Part shown: positions 40,396 to 49,040 of the stretch, piece by piece
Numbering within the stretch: position 1 is the first letter of the stretch
How the letters are laid out: the number at the start of each line of letters is the position of its first letter
Origin: a virus
DNA length: 49,848 nt
Reading direction: 5' to 3' (one strand)
Virus record (IMG/VR): IMGVR_UViG_3300020470_000017
Coordinates: 1-49,848 of that record
The notes under the pieces: generated by a model
Database searches by the model: none
Seen by the model: the letters and a program-made list of their open reading frames with translations, nothing else
Told to the model about the DNA's origin: nothing
Made by a program: the position numbers and the translations under genes

Positions 40396-41217
40396 ATGAC
40401 GATGACGGCTTTCCTCCCATTTGACCGCAAGCCCCAGAAGACGATAGCCTCGATGATATGCAAGTATAGCAACATGGTGACTAAGCCAACCACACAAGCA
40501 GAGTGGATGTTCCAGGGACCTGTCAAAAGTGGCAGGGGCTCAATGCTAGTCCAAATAGTCGATTTCAGAGACTTTCTGACAACCGACGAAAGAGAGTGGG
40601 CTGACGATGTTGGTTGGGATCACAACTGGGCTATTGCAGTAAGCGTCTCTCACAAAAGGAGAACAGATGAGGAATACGCATTCTGGCATGCATTTACAGT
40701 AGTTATGCAAAATGCCTACGAAGGCAATGGTTTAGCAAGCAATGAGATTTGGCTGTCTGCTGATGAAGAGGGTTTTCCGACAACATCCTTCACCGTAGAG
40801 GAACTGTTGCCAGACCTTATCTCAAGCGAGGCTGATGATGTTTCTGTGAGTTCAGTCGAACCGTCAAACGATCTAAGGCAACCCGAACCAAGTGAGCTTC
40901 CACCCCCACCACCGAGAATACGCGGTGCTATGCAATCACAGCCGGAACCCGAACCGGAACCCGAACCAGAACCGGAACCCGAACCAGAACCGGAACCCGA
41001 ACCAGAACCGGAACCGGAACCCGAACAGGAATCTGACGACGATTTTGATTGGAGTATTGAAGATGAAGACGAGGACGAACCCCCTCAACTCAGACTAGTG
41101 TCTGTGGACTTCGGCGATGAGGACGACGAAGAGGACGAAGACGACGACGAAGAGGACGAAGACGATGATGACTGGGACATCGAAGAAGAGGGTTCAGATG
41201 CTATCACCGAATGGTGA
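40396..41217 (+). CDS. Acidic repeat protein with Glu-Pro linker, 273 aa
   Basis: An ordered N-terminal domain (about 1-150), a long E-P repeat (about 183-212) and an Asp/Glu tail (about 236-265). The acidic extension recalls DNA mimics or rigid linkers of halophilic and marine viruses. It overlaps the GTPase gene by 7 bp. Confidence 0.75.
   Translation: MTMTAFLPFDRKPQKTIASMICKYSNMVTKPTTQAEWMFQGPVKSGRGSMLVQIVDFRDFLTTDEREWADDVGWDHNWAIAVSVSHKRRTDEEYAFWHAFTVVMQNAYEGNGLASNEIWLSADEEGFPTTSFTVEELLPDLISSEADDVSVSSVEPSNDLRQPEPSELPPPPPRIRGAMQSQPEPEPEPEPEPEPEPEPEPEPEPEPEPEQESDDDFDWSIEDEDEDEPPQLRLVSVDFGDEDDEEDEDDDEEDEDDDDWDIEEEGSDAITEW
40941..41033. repeat. GAACCC/GAACCG hexamer array (Glu-Pro repeat)
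   Basis: About fifteen near-identical hexamers encode alternating Glu-Pro. It parallels the shorter E-P run in the 25939-27258 protein. Confidence 0.9.
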
Positions 41218-41981
41218 ATGGCGTGGCTGATGGTCTGATACCTGGACAGGTTGCTTACGGCACCATACTTTACCTCAAGCACCTCTGGGCATCCTGGAGA
41301 AAACACAGGGTAGGCATCTATGGATTCTGGGGCACAGGTAAAACGACCCTCAACAGACAAATCTCCACGACGGGCGAGTTAGAAGTTGTTGAACACGATG
41401 AGACGGAGACAAGCACCTATCACGCCTACAATCAAAAAAGAGGCAGGTATGTCTTGCCCAAGCCATCCACAAAACGAGTGAAGCTCACGGCCAATGAGTT
41501 GGCATTCACTTCTCGAACATTATCTACCGCAGACATTGGAGGGCATGAAGAATACTTTGACCTGTGGTTAGAAGACATGGTGACACGAAAGGTGCAAATC
41601 GTAGTCTGGCTGATAGACCATAGGCATCTGCAAGATCCGAACAACAAAAAACAGCAAGAAGCATTCAAGAAGTTCGTTGATGTCCTTATCTCTGGTAAGT
41701 ACCCGTTCAAGGATAGGAAACTGAGAAAGGCTGCCAGAGGCTACAAACCTGCAGTGATAGGGATGATTGCCAATAAAGCCGATTTGTGGGTTGATGATCA
41801 GTGGAGAGGTCAATTTGAGTCGAGCAGAATTGGAGAGCACCCTATATTCGACCCATTCAGGGAGGATTTGATGCGTCTGCAGCGTTATCTGATGATTCCG
41901 ACACTCAAAAGAGCCTGTTCTGCGCTCCGGAATTGGAATGTTGAAAGAGTCATCTGGGATTTACTGCAGGCCAAGCCCTAA
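41211..41981 (+). CDS. Ras/Arf-like small GTPase
   Basis: 256 aa. P-loop G-F-W-G-T-G-K-T-T (about 39-47), G3 D-I-G-G-H-E-E-Y-F (about 108-116) and G4 N-K-A-D (about 188-191) are intact, and the G3 form D-x-G-G-x-E is that of Arf/Rag-type GTPases. An N-terminal hydrophobic stretch (T-I-L-Y-L-K-H-L-W) may bind membrane. Role unknown; it could act in membrane remodelling. Confidence 0.85.
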   Translation: MVNGVADGLIPGQVAYGTILYLKHLWASWRKHRVGIYGFWGTGKTTLNRQISTTGELEVVEHDETETSTYHAYNQKRGRYVLPKPSTKRVKLTANELAFTSRTLSTADIGGHEEYFDLWLEDMVTRKVQIVVWLIDHRHLQDPNNKKQQEAFKKFVDVLISGKYPFKDRKLRKAARGYKPAVIGMIANKADLWVDDQWRGQFESSRIGEHPIFDPFREDLMRLQRYLMIPTLKRACSALRNWNVERVIWDLLQAKP

Positions 41982-41992
41982 TCCGCCACGCT

Positions 41993-42000
41993 TAACCGAC
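41993..42000 (+). promoter_or_regulatory. YWWANGAC box (TAACCGAC), 20 nt before ATG 42021
   Basis: Exact 20-nt spacing to the start codon, in the 39-bp gap after the GTPase gene. Confidence 0.6.
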
Positions 42001-42020
42001 AAGGACGGCTGGCAGATAGC

Positions 42021-42731
42021 ATGGCGACTACATCAGTCTACTATCCCCAGGTCAATTTTGAGTTTGATAATGACCCTGACCCTGTGCTACGCCGAAAGAA
42101 GAATATCAAAAATGCAAAGTCGGTTTTGATGCCTGCAAGGAAGTGGAAGCTACCTGGTTTTCCAAAATACAATGAGTATGGGCAATGTTGCGTCACGGGT
42201 GTTCAACTGACTGGTCTCGGTGCAGACGCATTCAATAAGCCACTATTAGATCCAGATACCCTAACACCTGTTGAGGATGGGAGGACACTCTACACAGAGT
42301 TCTTCTCCGATACTGCAGGTAAGCCAAAATCCTTCGTTGCTTTGATGGGAGTTGATTACGGCTCACCACTAAGGTCATCCTACTGTCCGGAATTACTGCA
42401 GTTGTATTGGCTTTTCAGCCAATGGAAGCAACAGGAAGAAGAGGAGGACATGAATGAGAGGAGTTCCCTCCTGTGGAAGAAAAAGCGAATCAAGATGGTT
42501 CCCAAGCAAATAGACACTACAGAGAAGCCCACCCCTAGTTTAGTGCAAGAGCTTGAGCCTTTCTTCCAAAAATGCCTAGAGCATGAGGGCAAGGGAGTTC
42601 AAATAAACCAATACAAGAACAACATCACTGGAGAGGTTGATTTAACCACTATAACCCTAGATTTGAGAGTAATGCGACTTGCTGAGAATGCGGTAGCGTT
42701 ATCCGACTCTACCCCTTCGGAGACACGATAG
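42021..42731 (+). CDS. 236-aa protein of unknown function
   Basis: Begins MATTSVYYPQVNFEFDNDPD. Mixed alpha/beta, then an acidic/basic helix (Q-W-K-Q-Q-E-E-E-E-D) and a C-terminal strand set. Probably co-transcribed with the Pro/Ala-rich gene 2 bp downstream. Confidence 0.68.
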   Translation: MATTSVYYPQVNFEFDNDPDPVLRRKKNIKNAKSVLMPARKWKLPGFPKYNEYGQCCVTGVQLTGLGADAFNKPLLDPDTLTPVEDGRTLYTEFFSDTAGKPKSFVALMGVDYGSPLRSSYCPELLQLYWLFSQWKQQEEEEDMNERSSLLWKKKRIKMVPKQIDTTEKPTPSLVQELEPFFQKCLEHEGKGVQINQYKNNITGEVDLTTITLDLRVMRLAENAVALSDSTPSETR

Positions 42732-42733
42732 AC

Positions 42734-43468
42734 ATGACGGGATATTCAAGTTACCTTCAAACCGCCGCCCCTGCGCAAGCGCCAGCGCAGGCATTCACGA
42801 CTGCACCTGCACCTGCACCCGCACCCGCACACGCGCCTCCCGCACACGGAGGATTCCCTCAGCAACCAGGAGCAAACCCCTATCTGACACCGGATCAACT
42901 CTGGATGGCTCTTGGGTACTACCAACAGCCAACCGAGGTTGATATTGATGCTGATTTATTGAGCAATTCCAATCCCGTAGCCACATTCTTGTCCGAACAG
43001 CAAGGGATGTTGATTCTCGCTCAGTTAATTTCCACAGTCATAGATCACAGGCTCAAGGAGTTCTTCGAGAGCTACATGATTATGCTGATGGAGGCCGAAG
43101 ATGGCTCTGGCATGTTCCTCAAGCCAAAGATAGAGCAGGTTTCCGAAGAGGGAATCCGCCTCAAGAACATCTCCTCTGCATCGGTACAAGCAGAACTATC
43201 TGGACTTGCACAGCATTTGCATACAACTGTTGTCGCACCAGGTCAGCAAGTCATCTCAACTCACAAGCAGGCGGCTGGACTTGCTGCTTCGCAACTTGGA
43301 ATTGAAGGATTGCTAGGTGAGGCAATGGGAGGCGACAGCAATGACGGCCCTGGTGCTCTTGCTAGACTGGCAAACTTGGGCTTACATGTAGGGTCGGGAG
43401 GAATAATTCCACGACTTCCAGCCACTCCAATGCAACCTGGCTATCCACCAATGACTCCCCCCCAATAA
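42734..43468 (+). CDS. Pro/Ala-rich protein, 244 aa (virion candidate)
   Basis: A Pro/Ala repeat N-terminus (about 10-40), a helical core (about 95-190) and a Gly/Pro/Met-rich tail. The composition fits a surface or scaffold protein. No known capsid motif seen. Confidence 0.68.
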   Translation: MTGYSSYLQTAAPAQAPAQAFTTAPAPAPAPAHAPPAHGGFPQQPGANPYLTPDQLWMALGYYQQPTEVDIDADLLSNSNPVATFLSEQQGMLILAQLISTVIDHRLKEFFESYMIMLMEAEDGSGMFLKPKIEQVSEEGIRLKNISSASVQAELSGLAQHLHTTVVAPGQQVISTHKQAAGLAASQLGIEGLLGEAMGGDSNDGPGALARLANLGLHVGSGGIIPRLPATPMQPGYPPMTPPQ

Positions 43469-43477
43469 GGTGAAACA

Positions 43478-43762
43478 ATGAATCAGACATCTCAAGACAT
43501 AGAAGAAGCGATGAAGTCACTATTGACTGCCCAAGACCCACAGACTCAGATCTCCGTACAGTCGATGATGGAGGATTGGTTCAACCCTAAGCCCGAGGTT
43601 ATGAAGCATGTTATCGTGGTTCAATTGATCGCTTGTATTCTTGTGGCTACATTCCTACTCGCTACTGCAGCCCAGACATTGAATCCTAACGATTTGATGG
43701 TTGCTGTCTTTGGTTTCTTTACATTCATAGCCCTCGCAGTGGGTGTTTATGGTCGTCTGTAG
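43478..43762 (+). CDS. 94-aa two-TM protein
   Basis: Preceded by AAGGTGAAACA. A helical Gln-rich N-terminus, then two membrane segments (about 44-66 and 72-91). Confidence 0.68.
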   Translation: MNQTSQDIEEAMKSLLTAQDPQTQISVQSMMEDWFNPKPEVMKHVIVVQLIACILVATFLLATAAQTLNPNDLMVAVFGFFTFIALAVGVYGRL

Positions 43763-43813
43763 CGTAACGGTGTGACGGGTCGTATTTATTTTCGCTAACC
43801 CTCTCGGAGAGCC

Positions 43814-44167
43814 ATGCCTTCGCCAGTGCGATACGAAACCCAGGCTGCAATACGCCAGGCAAAGAGGCACTGTTCTGGAAGAGAATTGGGTCTGACAGTG
43901 CATAGAAGAGTGAAAGACATAGCGACTGATACATTAGTCGAAGAGAGATTCATAGGCAAAGAGTACGGTGAAGACAAGCATTACGATGCGTTGTTGGTCG
44001 CTGCTTTATTCTACGGCCTCTACAACCTAGGAGAAATTAGAAGCTTGAAAAAGACTGCCCGAAAGATGGGAGTTCGCCCCCCTCTGCGCTCCTTGCCGGT
44101 TGTTTTGGGTACGGGTGCAGTTTTGGTCGGTGCATTGGGATTGATGCCTGGTAAAATTGTTGTCTGA
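43814..44167 (+). CDS. 117-aa membrane-associated protein
   Basis: A basic N-terminal half (A-I-R-Q-A-K-R-H-C), then two hydrophobic segments (about 59-73 and 93-112). A degenerate box (TATTTTCG) lies 19 nt upstream. Confidence 0.66.
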   Translation: MPSPVRYETQAAIRQAKRHCSGRELGLTVHRRVKDIATDTLVEERFIGKEYGEDKHYDALLVAALFYGLYNLGEIRSLKKTARKMGVRPPLRSLPVVLGTGAVLVGALGLMPGKIVV

Positions 44168-44176
44168 GGTGAAGGT

Positions 44177-44446
44177 GTGAATCCGTTTGATGTAGGTACT
44201 GGTCCAGTAGCATTCGAAAGGAAGTACCAGGCCGTTCCTCAGCCACCCTCGCCACAACTTGCTGGTACTCGATTAGGAGGGGCAATCACACCCTCCATGG
44301 TTGGTGTTGGTGCTGCAGTTATGTTGTCAGTTGTAGCATTGACAATAGTAAAGGGAAAGAAAGGAGATCGTATGAGAAATGCAAAGATGCTTGCTGGAGC
44401 TTCTTTCCTTGCATTTACTGCAATTGGTGCTTCTAAATTGGCTTAA
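44177..44446 (+). CDS. 89-aa two-TM protein (GTG start)
   Basis: GTG start after GAGGTGAAG. Pro-rich N-terminus, membrane spans at about 37-58 and 70-88. Overlaps the convergent gene by 4 bp. Confidence 0.66.
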   Translation: MNPFDVGTGPVAFERKYQAVPQPPSPQLAGTRLGGAITPSMVGVGAAVMLSVVALTIVKGKKGDRMRNAKMLAGASFLAFTAIGASKLA

Positions 44447-45042
44447 TTCTGCTTTACCAGTTTATCAGCCATCTTTGCCGTTATTTTCCTCTTATCATCG
44501 AAATGGTCTGAGTTTCTCCAGAGAGGCCATGTCCAGGACAGTTCATCCACTACTGCTCCACTTCCCCTTCTGCGATCCACTTGTAGGTGTAGGAGTTTGG
44601 CATGGGCCCAGTCATTGTCCGAATTACGCTCGAAGTATTCTGATATGCTGTTCAAGGCCGTGTCTAAATTGGTAGTCACTGCTTCGATACCCCAGTTTAT
44701 CCCTTCTCTCCTGGTTGGGCAGGTTTTCTTTGGGCACCACACAGGTATGTTATGATTGAATACAATGAATATGTCCTTGTAGCGACCAAGCAACCTTGAC
44801 ATGAAAGAGGGTTTGATGAATGATTCACTTCCCATCAGCAGTGATTGCATCTCCTTGGCATGAGACTCTCTGAGCTTCCGTATTTGTTCCTCATATCGGT
44901 TTGCTACTGCCTGGGTTGCTTGCTGGAAGGCCATCTCATCCTCCAGATTCACTAATGGTGCAGAAGTGTCGGTTTGGGGCAATTCTCTGGAGTGTGCGTT
45001 CCTCGCTCTTGACGAGTTCTTTCCCTTTGGTTTCTCTGACAT
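44443..45042 (-). CDS. 199-aa protein of unknown function
   Basis: A basic, disordered N-terminus (MSEKPKGKNSSRARNAHSRE), a coiled coil (about 45-70) and an alpha/beta C-terminus with a C-P-K-K-T-C pair. ATGAGGAATTGA precedes the start. Last gene of the recombinase cassette. Confidence 0.68.
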   Translation of the reverse strand: MSEKPKGKNSSRARNAHSRELPQTDTSAPLVNLEDEMAFQQATQAVANRYEEQIRKLRESHAKEMQSLLMGSESFIKPSFMSRLLGRYKDIFIVFNHNIPVWCPKKTCPTRREGINWGIEAVTTNLDTALNSISEYFERNSDNDWAHAKLLHLQVDRRRGSGAVVDELSWTWPLWRNSDHFDDKRKITAKMADKLVKQN

Positions 45043-45051
45043 TTCAATTCC

Positions 45052-45549
45052 TCATATTTCTCTATTCCAATCTTTGATTTCGATTGTAGGCACAAATTGC
45101 TCTCCGTTCGATTTACAGGTACTGCAACTGCCCTTGAAAGTCTGAGTACCACCGCATTTTCTGCACCAAAAATACCGGGGAACTTGATAGTTTGGCTCGA
45201 TGAACTCGTCCCATATCATCGGTAATTGTCCGTATGTCCAGGATTGTCCTTTCCAATCCTTACCTTCTTCATCCAGTACCGAGGGGATCATGTAAGAGGC
45301 TTCTTTTTTTGTTTCAAATGGGCCAAAGGCCTGGTCTTGCTGTTCCATAATTCCAATAGGCGTGAACTCCCATGCCATTCCAGATGCGAGAAGTTGTAGA
45401 GTTTCCTCGAGTATGTGCCTAGTGTACTCATTGATTCCCATAACTGCGTCACCGGCTCCTGGAGAAGCGTTGAATACGAAGAACGCTGTTGCGACTGGTT
45501 CTTTCTTCTCGGGCTTCACATTACTTTCGTTGGGGATTTCCTTCCACAT
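45052..45549 (-). CDS. 165-aa zinc-finger protein
   Basis: C-R-K-C-G-G (about 134-139) and C-S-T-C (about 147-150) form a C-terminal zinc ribbon. The N-terminal domain is alpha/beta. Alternative GTG start at 45570 overlaps the upstream stop. No 10-mer. Confidence 0.7.
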   Translation of the reverse strand: MWKEIPNESNVKPEKKEPVATAFFVFNASPGAGDAVMGINEYTRHILEETLQLLASGMAWEFTPIGIMEQQDQAFGPFETKKEASYMIPSVLDEEGKDWKGQSWTYGQLPMIWDEFIEPNYQVPRYFWCRKCGGTQTFKGSCSTCKSNGEQFVPTIEIKDWNREI

Positions 45550-45566
45550 ATCCCCACTTCCCGAAA

Positions 45567-45944
45567 TCACTCCTCTTCTTCATTTGGGATGATTTGACCG
45601 AGTTCAGGAGACACCTGTGAAATCTGTCCTTTCAGAGGTTCACAAGCTTCAGGGAAGTTCTTTAGGAACTCGATAATCAAGTCATTGATTTGCCTCTTTG
45701 AGTTTCTAGCGATCTGCTTCACTTGGAGTTGTGTGAACTCCCAGGTCTCATTCAGAAGTTGTGTCCTTTGCTCCTGTGGAGAAAGTTTGTGAATCGATAG
45801 TGCGTTTGCCTGTAGTGCTGAACCCAGTGCATTCAATTCCCCTAGCGTTATGGAAATCGAGTTTTCCTCTAATTCCTCAACGACTTCTGTTTCGGTTTCT
45901 GGTGCGGTTTCTTTCTTGCTCTTGTTTTTCTTACTCATTTTCAT
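45567..45944 (-). CDS. 125-aa acidic/basic helical protein
   Basis: A Lys-rich head (MKMSKKNKSKK), an acidic linker and helices. Start overlaps the recombinase stop (ATGA) with GAGGAGG upstream. Perhaps a partner of the recombinase. Confidence 0.68.
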   Translation of the reverse strand: MKMSKKNKSKKETAPETETEVVEELEENSISITLGELNALGSALQANALSIHKLSPQEQRTQLLNETWEFTQLQVKQIARNSKRQINDLIIEFLKNFPEACEPLKGQISQVSPELGQIIPNEEEE

Positions 45945-46900
45945 TCCTCCTCGTCGTGTTGGATAGTCCTACGGACGAGTGAATTGTCGTTTAATTGGTT
46001 CGTATGCGTCAGTTTGACCCATTGGAAATCGGGACTGGATTCGTCATCGACAGAGACTTCCAGAAAGGCGCTTGCCACTTCTGCGAAGTCTGTGTCATCA
46101 GGACCATAGATTGGTGCTTGTTGTAGAGCCTTGCCGAATAGAAAATTGTCTTCCTCCAATTCCTCGTTGAATCCAGTCGCTCCCGCTAAGTACAATTGAG
46201 CCCTGTTTATTACTGACTTCACTGTGCTTCTGTTCCATACAAGGGTCCCGCTTCTTGTAAAGCTCTGATCCATTACAAGATTAGTAATTATTTCTGATAT
46301 TTTGTGCCCCTTTGTGTGCATTTCGAGTATGCTTTTCACTATTTTTGCTTCCTTTTCCACTGGAACTAGAGCACCTGGATTCTTTCTATGACCTGACTCG
46401 GTGTAGGTTTCATCCATCTTGTAGCCGTAGGGTGGGACTCCTATCCAACGACCGCTTCTCCTGGCTCCTTCGAGACCCATTTTCACCCTAGATGAGATCT
46501 GTTCCCTTTCCATTTCTGCGAATGCACCCATGACCTGTATGAAGAATCTGCCCTGAGCTGAAGATGTATCTACTCTTTCTTCTGTAGATATGAAATCACA
46601 TTCGATGCTTCTAAGGTCATCCAACCATAATACCATGTTCCGTAGGTTTCTGTGGATTCTGTCTAGTTTGTAAATAACCACAATACGCCATTCTTTACCT
46701 GCTTTTTCCATCATTTCCAGATAACCAGGCCTGTGTTCAAATCCACTTCCAGAACCAGTGTCGTGATAGTGCCCTACGACTTCGTGACCTTCCATTTCTG
46801 CGTACTGCTGGCATCTTCTGAGTTGCTCCTCAGGAGAGTGTCCATCCTCCTGGTATTCGGTGGAAATACGGGTGTAAATTACTGCCTTCATCCTCTTCAT
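45941..46900 (-). CDS. Serine recombinase (resolvase/integrase family)
   Basis: 319 aa. Catalytic Y-T-R-I-S-T (Ser13), Y-K-L-D-R-I-H-R-N (about 78-86), a long connecting helix (about 110-145) and a V-P-P-Y-G-Y-K-M recombinase domain. Between small resolvases (about 190 aa) and large serine integrases (450 or more). It probably integrates the element or flips a segment; sites may lie in the repeat-rich gap at 47147-47626. GAGGGAG precedes the ATG. Confidence 0.92.
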   Translation of the reverse strand: MKRMKAVIYTRISTEYQEDGHSPEEQLRRCQQYAEMEGHEVVGHYHDTGSGSGFEHRPGYLEMMEKAGKEWRIVVIYKLDRIHRNLRNMVLWLDDLRSIECDFISTEERVDTSSAQGRFFIQVMGAFAEMEREQISSRVKMGLEGARRSGRWIGVPPYGYKMDETYTESGHRKNPGALVPVEKEAKIVKSILEMHTKGHKISEIITNLVMDQSFTRSGTLVWNRSTVKSVINRAQLYLAGATGFNEELEEDNFLFGKALQQAPIYGPDDTDFAEVASAFLEVSVDDESSPDFQWVKLTHTNQLNDNSLVRRTIQHDEEE

Positions 46901-47040
46901 TTTGCTCCCTCTAGTTCTTTTTCAATCAGTTCAAGCTCTCTTACTATCCATTGAACTGATTTGGTATCGACACTTCTCCTAATGATCATGGAATGTGCTA
47001 TTTTCAGACCGTCTCGCTTTCCTCTAAGATACTCACTCAT
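46897..47040 (-). CDS. 47-aa helical protein
   Basis: Begins MSEYLRGKRDGLKIAHSMII; two basic-acidic helices. GAGGTGAAAAG precedes the ATG; stop overlaps the recombinase start. Possible small regulator. Confidence 0.65.
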   Translation of the reverse strand: MSEYLRGKRDGLKIAHSMIIRRSVDTKSVQWIVRELELIEKELEGAK

Positions 47041-47044
47041 CTTT

Positions 47045-47146
47045 TCACCTCATTACTACCCATCTACAGCATTCTTCTGTCCTAATACGCAAATCTGTTA
47101 TTTCCTTGCCACAATTAGGGCATTTTTCCTCTTTTTTGTCACTCAT
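47045..47146 (-). CDS. 33-aa zinc-knuckle peptide
   Basis: MSDKKEEKCPNCGKEI and a later C-C pair. GAGGTGA upstream. First gene of the recombinase cassette. Confidence 0.62.
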   Translation of the reverse strand: MSDKKEEKCPNCGKEITDLRIRTEECCRWVVMR

Positions 47147-47626
47147 TCATTCACCTCAAATTGCTATTTGCATATTTTGGTACTTTTGCATCGAAAAGGG
47201 GGGGGTGGAGACCAACTTTTGCTATTTTCTCGCAAGTGTGGATTTCACACCAAGGTTCTGAGTTGTTGAACCATAGTGATCGGTGAATACTTGACATGGT
47301 TGAACCATGGCAGGCGAAATTGTCGTTTAACCTATGTGGTGAATTATCCACCATAGGTTCATGCACGACTAACCCTCGGACTATTCTATTCGTAAGTTTC
47401 TGAACCATGTGGTTTATCACTTACAATAGGGGGGTTTAGCATCAAAATTGGGTAATTTCTATACTTACTTACATTTCTTTCTATTCAACAATATCAGTTA
47501 TTGTTGCATTGTGTTTCACTTAATGCAACTATGGTTCATGGTTGTATGGTAATACCTTAACCATCTAACCATATTACCTATATTCATCAATAACGCTTAT
47601 TTGACTATTCTATCAGCCAATACTCG
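47147..47626. promoter_or_regulatory. Divergent operator-like region with TGAACCAT repeats and palindromes
   Basis: No gene. TGAACCAT lies at 47267, 47301 and 47401, and inverted (ATGGTTCA) at 47531. Palindromes: CCTATG-T-GGTG with CACC-ATAGG (47331-47357) and CAACAATA-TCAGT-TATTGTTG (47486-47506). Sites of this density between a recombinase cassette and a divergent operon suggest repressor operators or recombination sites. Confidence 0.6.
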
Positions 47627-47794
47627 ATGGCGATGTTGGAATTCATCATGGAGCTTCTTTTCATACTGTTTGTACTGTTGATGGCAATTATGGGTTTGAT
47701 GGCCTTTGCTGCCCTAATGGCAGGCGTTTTGTTTGTCGTGGTAGGTATAGGGGGTTGGATTATGACATTGAGAATGGACGATAAGATAGTGTAA
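47627..47794 (+). CDS. 55-aa membrane protein
   Basis: Nearly all hydrophobic (residues 8-47), Met-rich, with a basic end. TATTTGAC lies 21 nt before the start. Confidence 0.65.
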   Translation: MAMLEFIMELLFILFVLLMAIMGLMAFAALMAGVLFVVVGIGGWIMTLRMDDKIV

Positions 47795-47799
47795 GTATT

Positions 47800-47807
47800 C
47801 AAACGAC
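47800..47807 (+). promoter_or_regulatory. YWWANGAC box (CAAACGAC), 19 nt before ATG 47827
   Basis: Same octamer as at 40368. It begins 6 nt after the stop of the preceding gene. Confidence 0.55.
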
Positions 47808-47826
47808 TGTTGCCCGTGAGCGTGTT

Positions 47827-47955
47827 ATGAGTGATGACCTGGAGAGATGGAGTGAGAAGCATTTTGCCGAGTTGGCCTTCTGGAGAACGGTAGGTGCTGG
47901 CTTGAATGTCGTTTTGTCAGTGATTGTTATTGCTAAGTTGTTTGAGTGGATCTAA
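47827..47955 (+). CDS. 42-aa one-TM protein
   Basis: Acidic/basic head (MSDDLERWSEKH) then one membrane helix (L-N-V-V-L-S-V-I-V-I). Its stop shares an A with the next ATG. Confidence 0.62.
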   Translation: MSDDLERWSEKHFAELAFWRTVGAGLNVVLSVIVIAKLFEWI

Positions 47956-48053
47956 TGCGTGATAATCGGGCTTGTAGGTGGTGTGGGAATAGACTTCCCT
48001 ACAATAGAATGGGTGTCCATGACAGGCGTTTTCGTTGTGTGAATTGTGATTGA
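47955..48053 (+). CDS. 32-aa zinc ribbon
   Basis: C-R-W-C (residues 7-10) and C-V-N-C (28-31) separated by a basic stretch. Overlaps its upstream neighbour by one base. Confidence 0.65.
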   Translation: MRDNRACRWCGNRLPYNRMGVHDRRFRCVNCD

Positions 48054-48054
48054 T

Positions 48055-48210
48055 ATGCAGTGTCAATGTTCCTGTGGTTGTAAGGCTGAAGCTAACGAGC
48101 CCCTTACTAGCCTGGATGGTGCGTTTTGTGTATTCATAGACCACTACAACAGGAAAAAGGTATTATGCCCTACTTGTAGCGGCATATTCCACCGAAGTGC
48201 ATGGCTATGA
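48055..48210 (+). CDS. 51-aa Cys-rich protein
   Basis: C-Q-C-S-C-G-C at the N-terminus and C-P-T-C near the end could bind one or two metals. ATGA overlap with the next gene. Confidence 0.62.
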   Translation: MQCQCSCGCKAEANEPLTSLDGAFCVFIDHYNRKKVLCPTCSGIFHRSAWL

Positions 48211-48386
48211 ATATCGTAAAGAAGAAACCCCCCAAGTATAGCCTACCATGCCTTGATTGCGGGGCTGCGACTACTCCCTTTGAAGTCCTTGAAAGAGATA
48301 GTAATGGCCGAAGGAAGATCCGTTATTTGTGCTTTAATAAACCCTCGAATACAGGGTGTGGAATGGTAATGGATGTTTGGGAGTAG
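48207..48386 (+). CDS. 59-aa zinc ribbon
   Basis: C-L-D-C (about 14-17) and C-x9-C (about 41-51). I chose the ATG that overlaps the upstream stop; a second one lies 6 nt earlier. Confidence 0.66.
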   Translation: MNIVKKKPPKYSLPCLDCGAATTPFEVLERDSNGRRKIRYLCFNKPSNTGCGMVMDVWE

Positions 48387-48391
48387 ATAAG

Positions 48392-48625
48392 ATGGTTAGA
48401 GAAGTGAAAGAGAGATTCCATTGGGTGATTACGAACCCCGCTAGAGTCCAACCCCTGCCGCATCGAGGACTCTCATCCTCAGAAGTGCGGGACCGAGCCA
48501 TCATTGGATTGTGTGGTATAGCAGTCCAGCACATCATGGATAAGAACTACGACAAGGCAGAAGACACCTTGCGTGGGTTAATCATGTCATTAGATGACAA
48601 TATAGACTTGGGGGGTTTGACATAG
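48392..48625 (+). CDS. 77-aa helical protein
   Basis: Begins MVREVKERFHWVITNPARVQ. A helical bundle with S-S-E-V-R-D-R-A-I-I. Stop shares a G with the next GTG start. Confidence 0.63.
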   Translation: MVREVKERFHWVITNPARVQPLPHRGLSSSEVRDRAIIGLCGIAVQHIMDKNYDKAEDTLRGLIMSLDDNIDLGGLT

Positions 48626-48777
48626 TGGATGAGCTAGATAGGATCAGAGAGGATGAACTGTTCGAATATATGCAGGCTTTCTTTAGAAAGCAGACTCCAG
48701 AGGAAGCTCGAGAGAACTTCTCAGAGTTGATACTTGGTGCGGCGTTGATTATCCATCATTCCCAATCAAACACTTGA
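48625..48777 (+). CDS. 50-aa helical acidic protein (GTG start)
   Basis: VDELDRIREDELFEYMQAFF, a helical hairpin. End overlaps the leftward gene at 48756 by 22 bp. Confidence 0.6.
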   Translation: MDELDRIREDELFEYMQAFFRKQTPEEARENFSELILGAALIIHHSQSNT

Positions 48778-48881
48778 AAATGCCCACATATAGTGCAAAA
48801 CGGCCCATTCCTTGTGTCCATTTCTATTCGGCAGAAGTCGAGACAGGACTCACAAGTTCCTATTACGGTAGTTTCTTCCAT
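48756..48881 (-). CDS. 41-aa zinc ribbon
   Basis: C-E-S-C (10-13) and C-T-I-C (31-34). Convergent overlap with the rightward run. Confidence 0.63.
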   Translation of the reverse strand: MEETTVIGTCESCLDFCRIEMDTRNGPFCTICGHFQVFDWE

Positions 48882-49037
48882 CTACCTTCCGTTCTCCTTC
48901 CTTCTCCTGGCTTTCTCTCTCAAGTAGCAAACGCCACACAACCTATCGAGCCTGGTAGGATTCCCACCGGCTGTTTTCAGACTGTTAGACCTAGGCCTAC
49001 GAGATCCACATTTTGGACATGGGTCTGCCATACCCAT
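48882..49037 (-). CDS. 51-aa basic zinc ribbon
   Basis: C-P-K-C (7-10), C-G-V-C (35-38), then an Arg/Lys tail. TGAGGA lies at its start. Alternative ATG at 49031. Confidence 0.66.
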   Translation of the reverse strand: MGMADPCPKCGSRRPRSNSLKTAGGNPTRLDRLCGVCYLREKARRRKENGR

Positions 49038-49040
49038 TCC

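Noticed and set aside
40892-41098. Arg/Asn-Pro repeat frame within the acidic gene
   Set aside because: A shifted reading of the Glu-Pro hexamer array.
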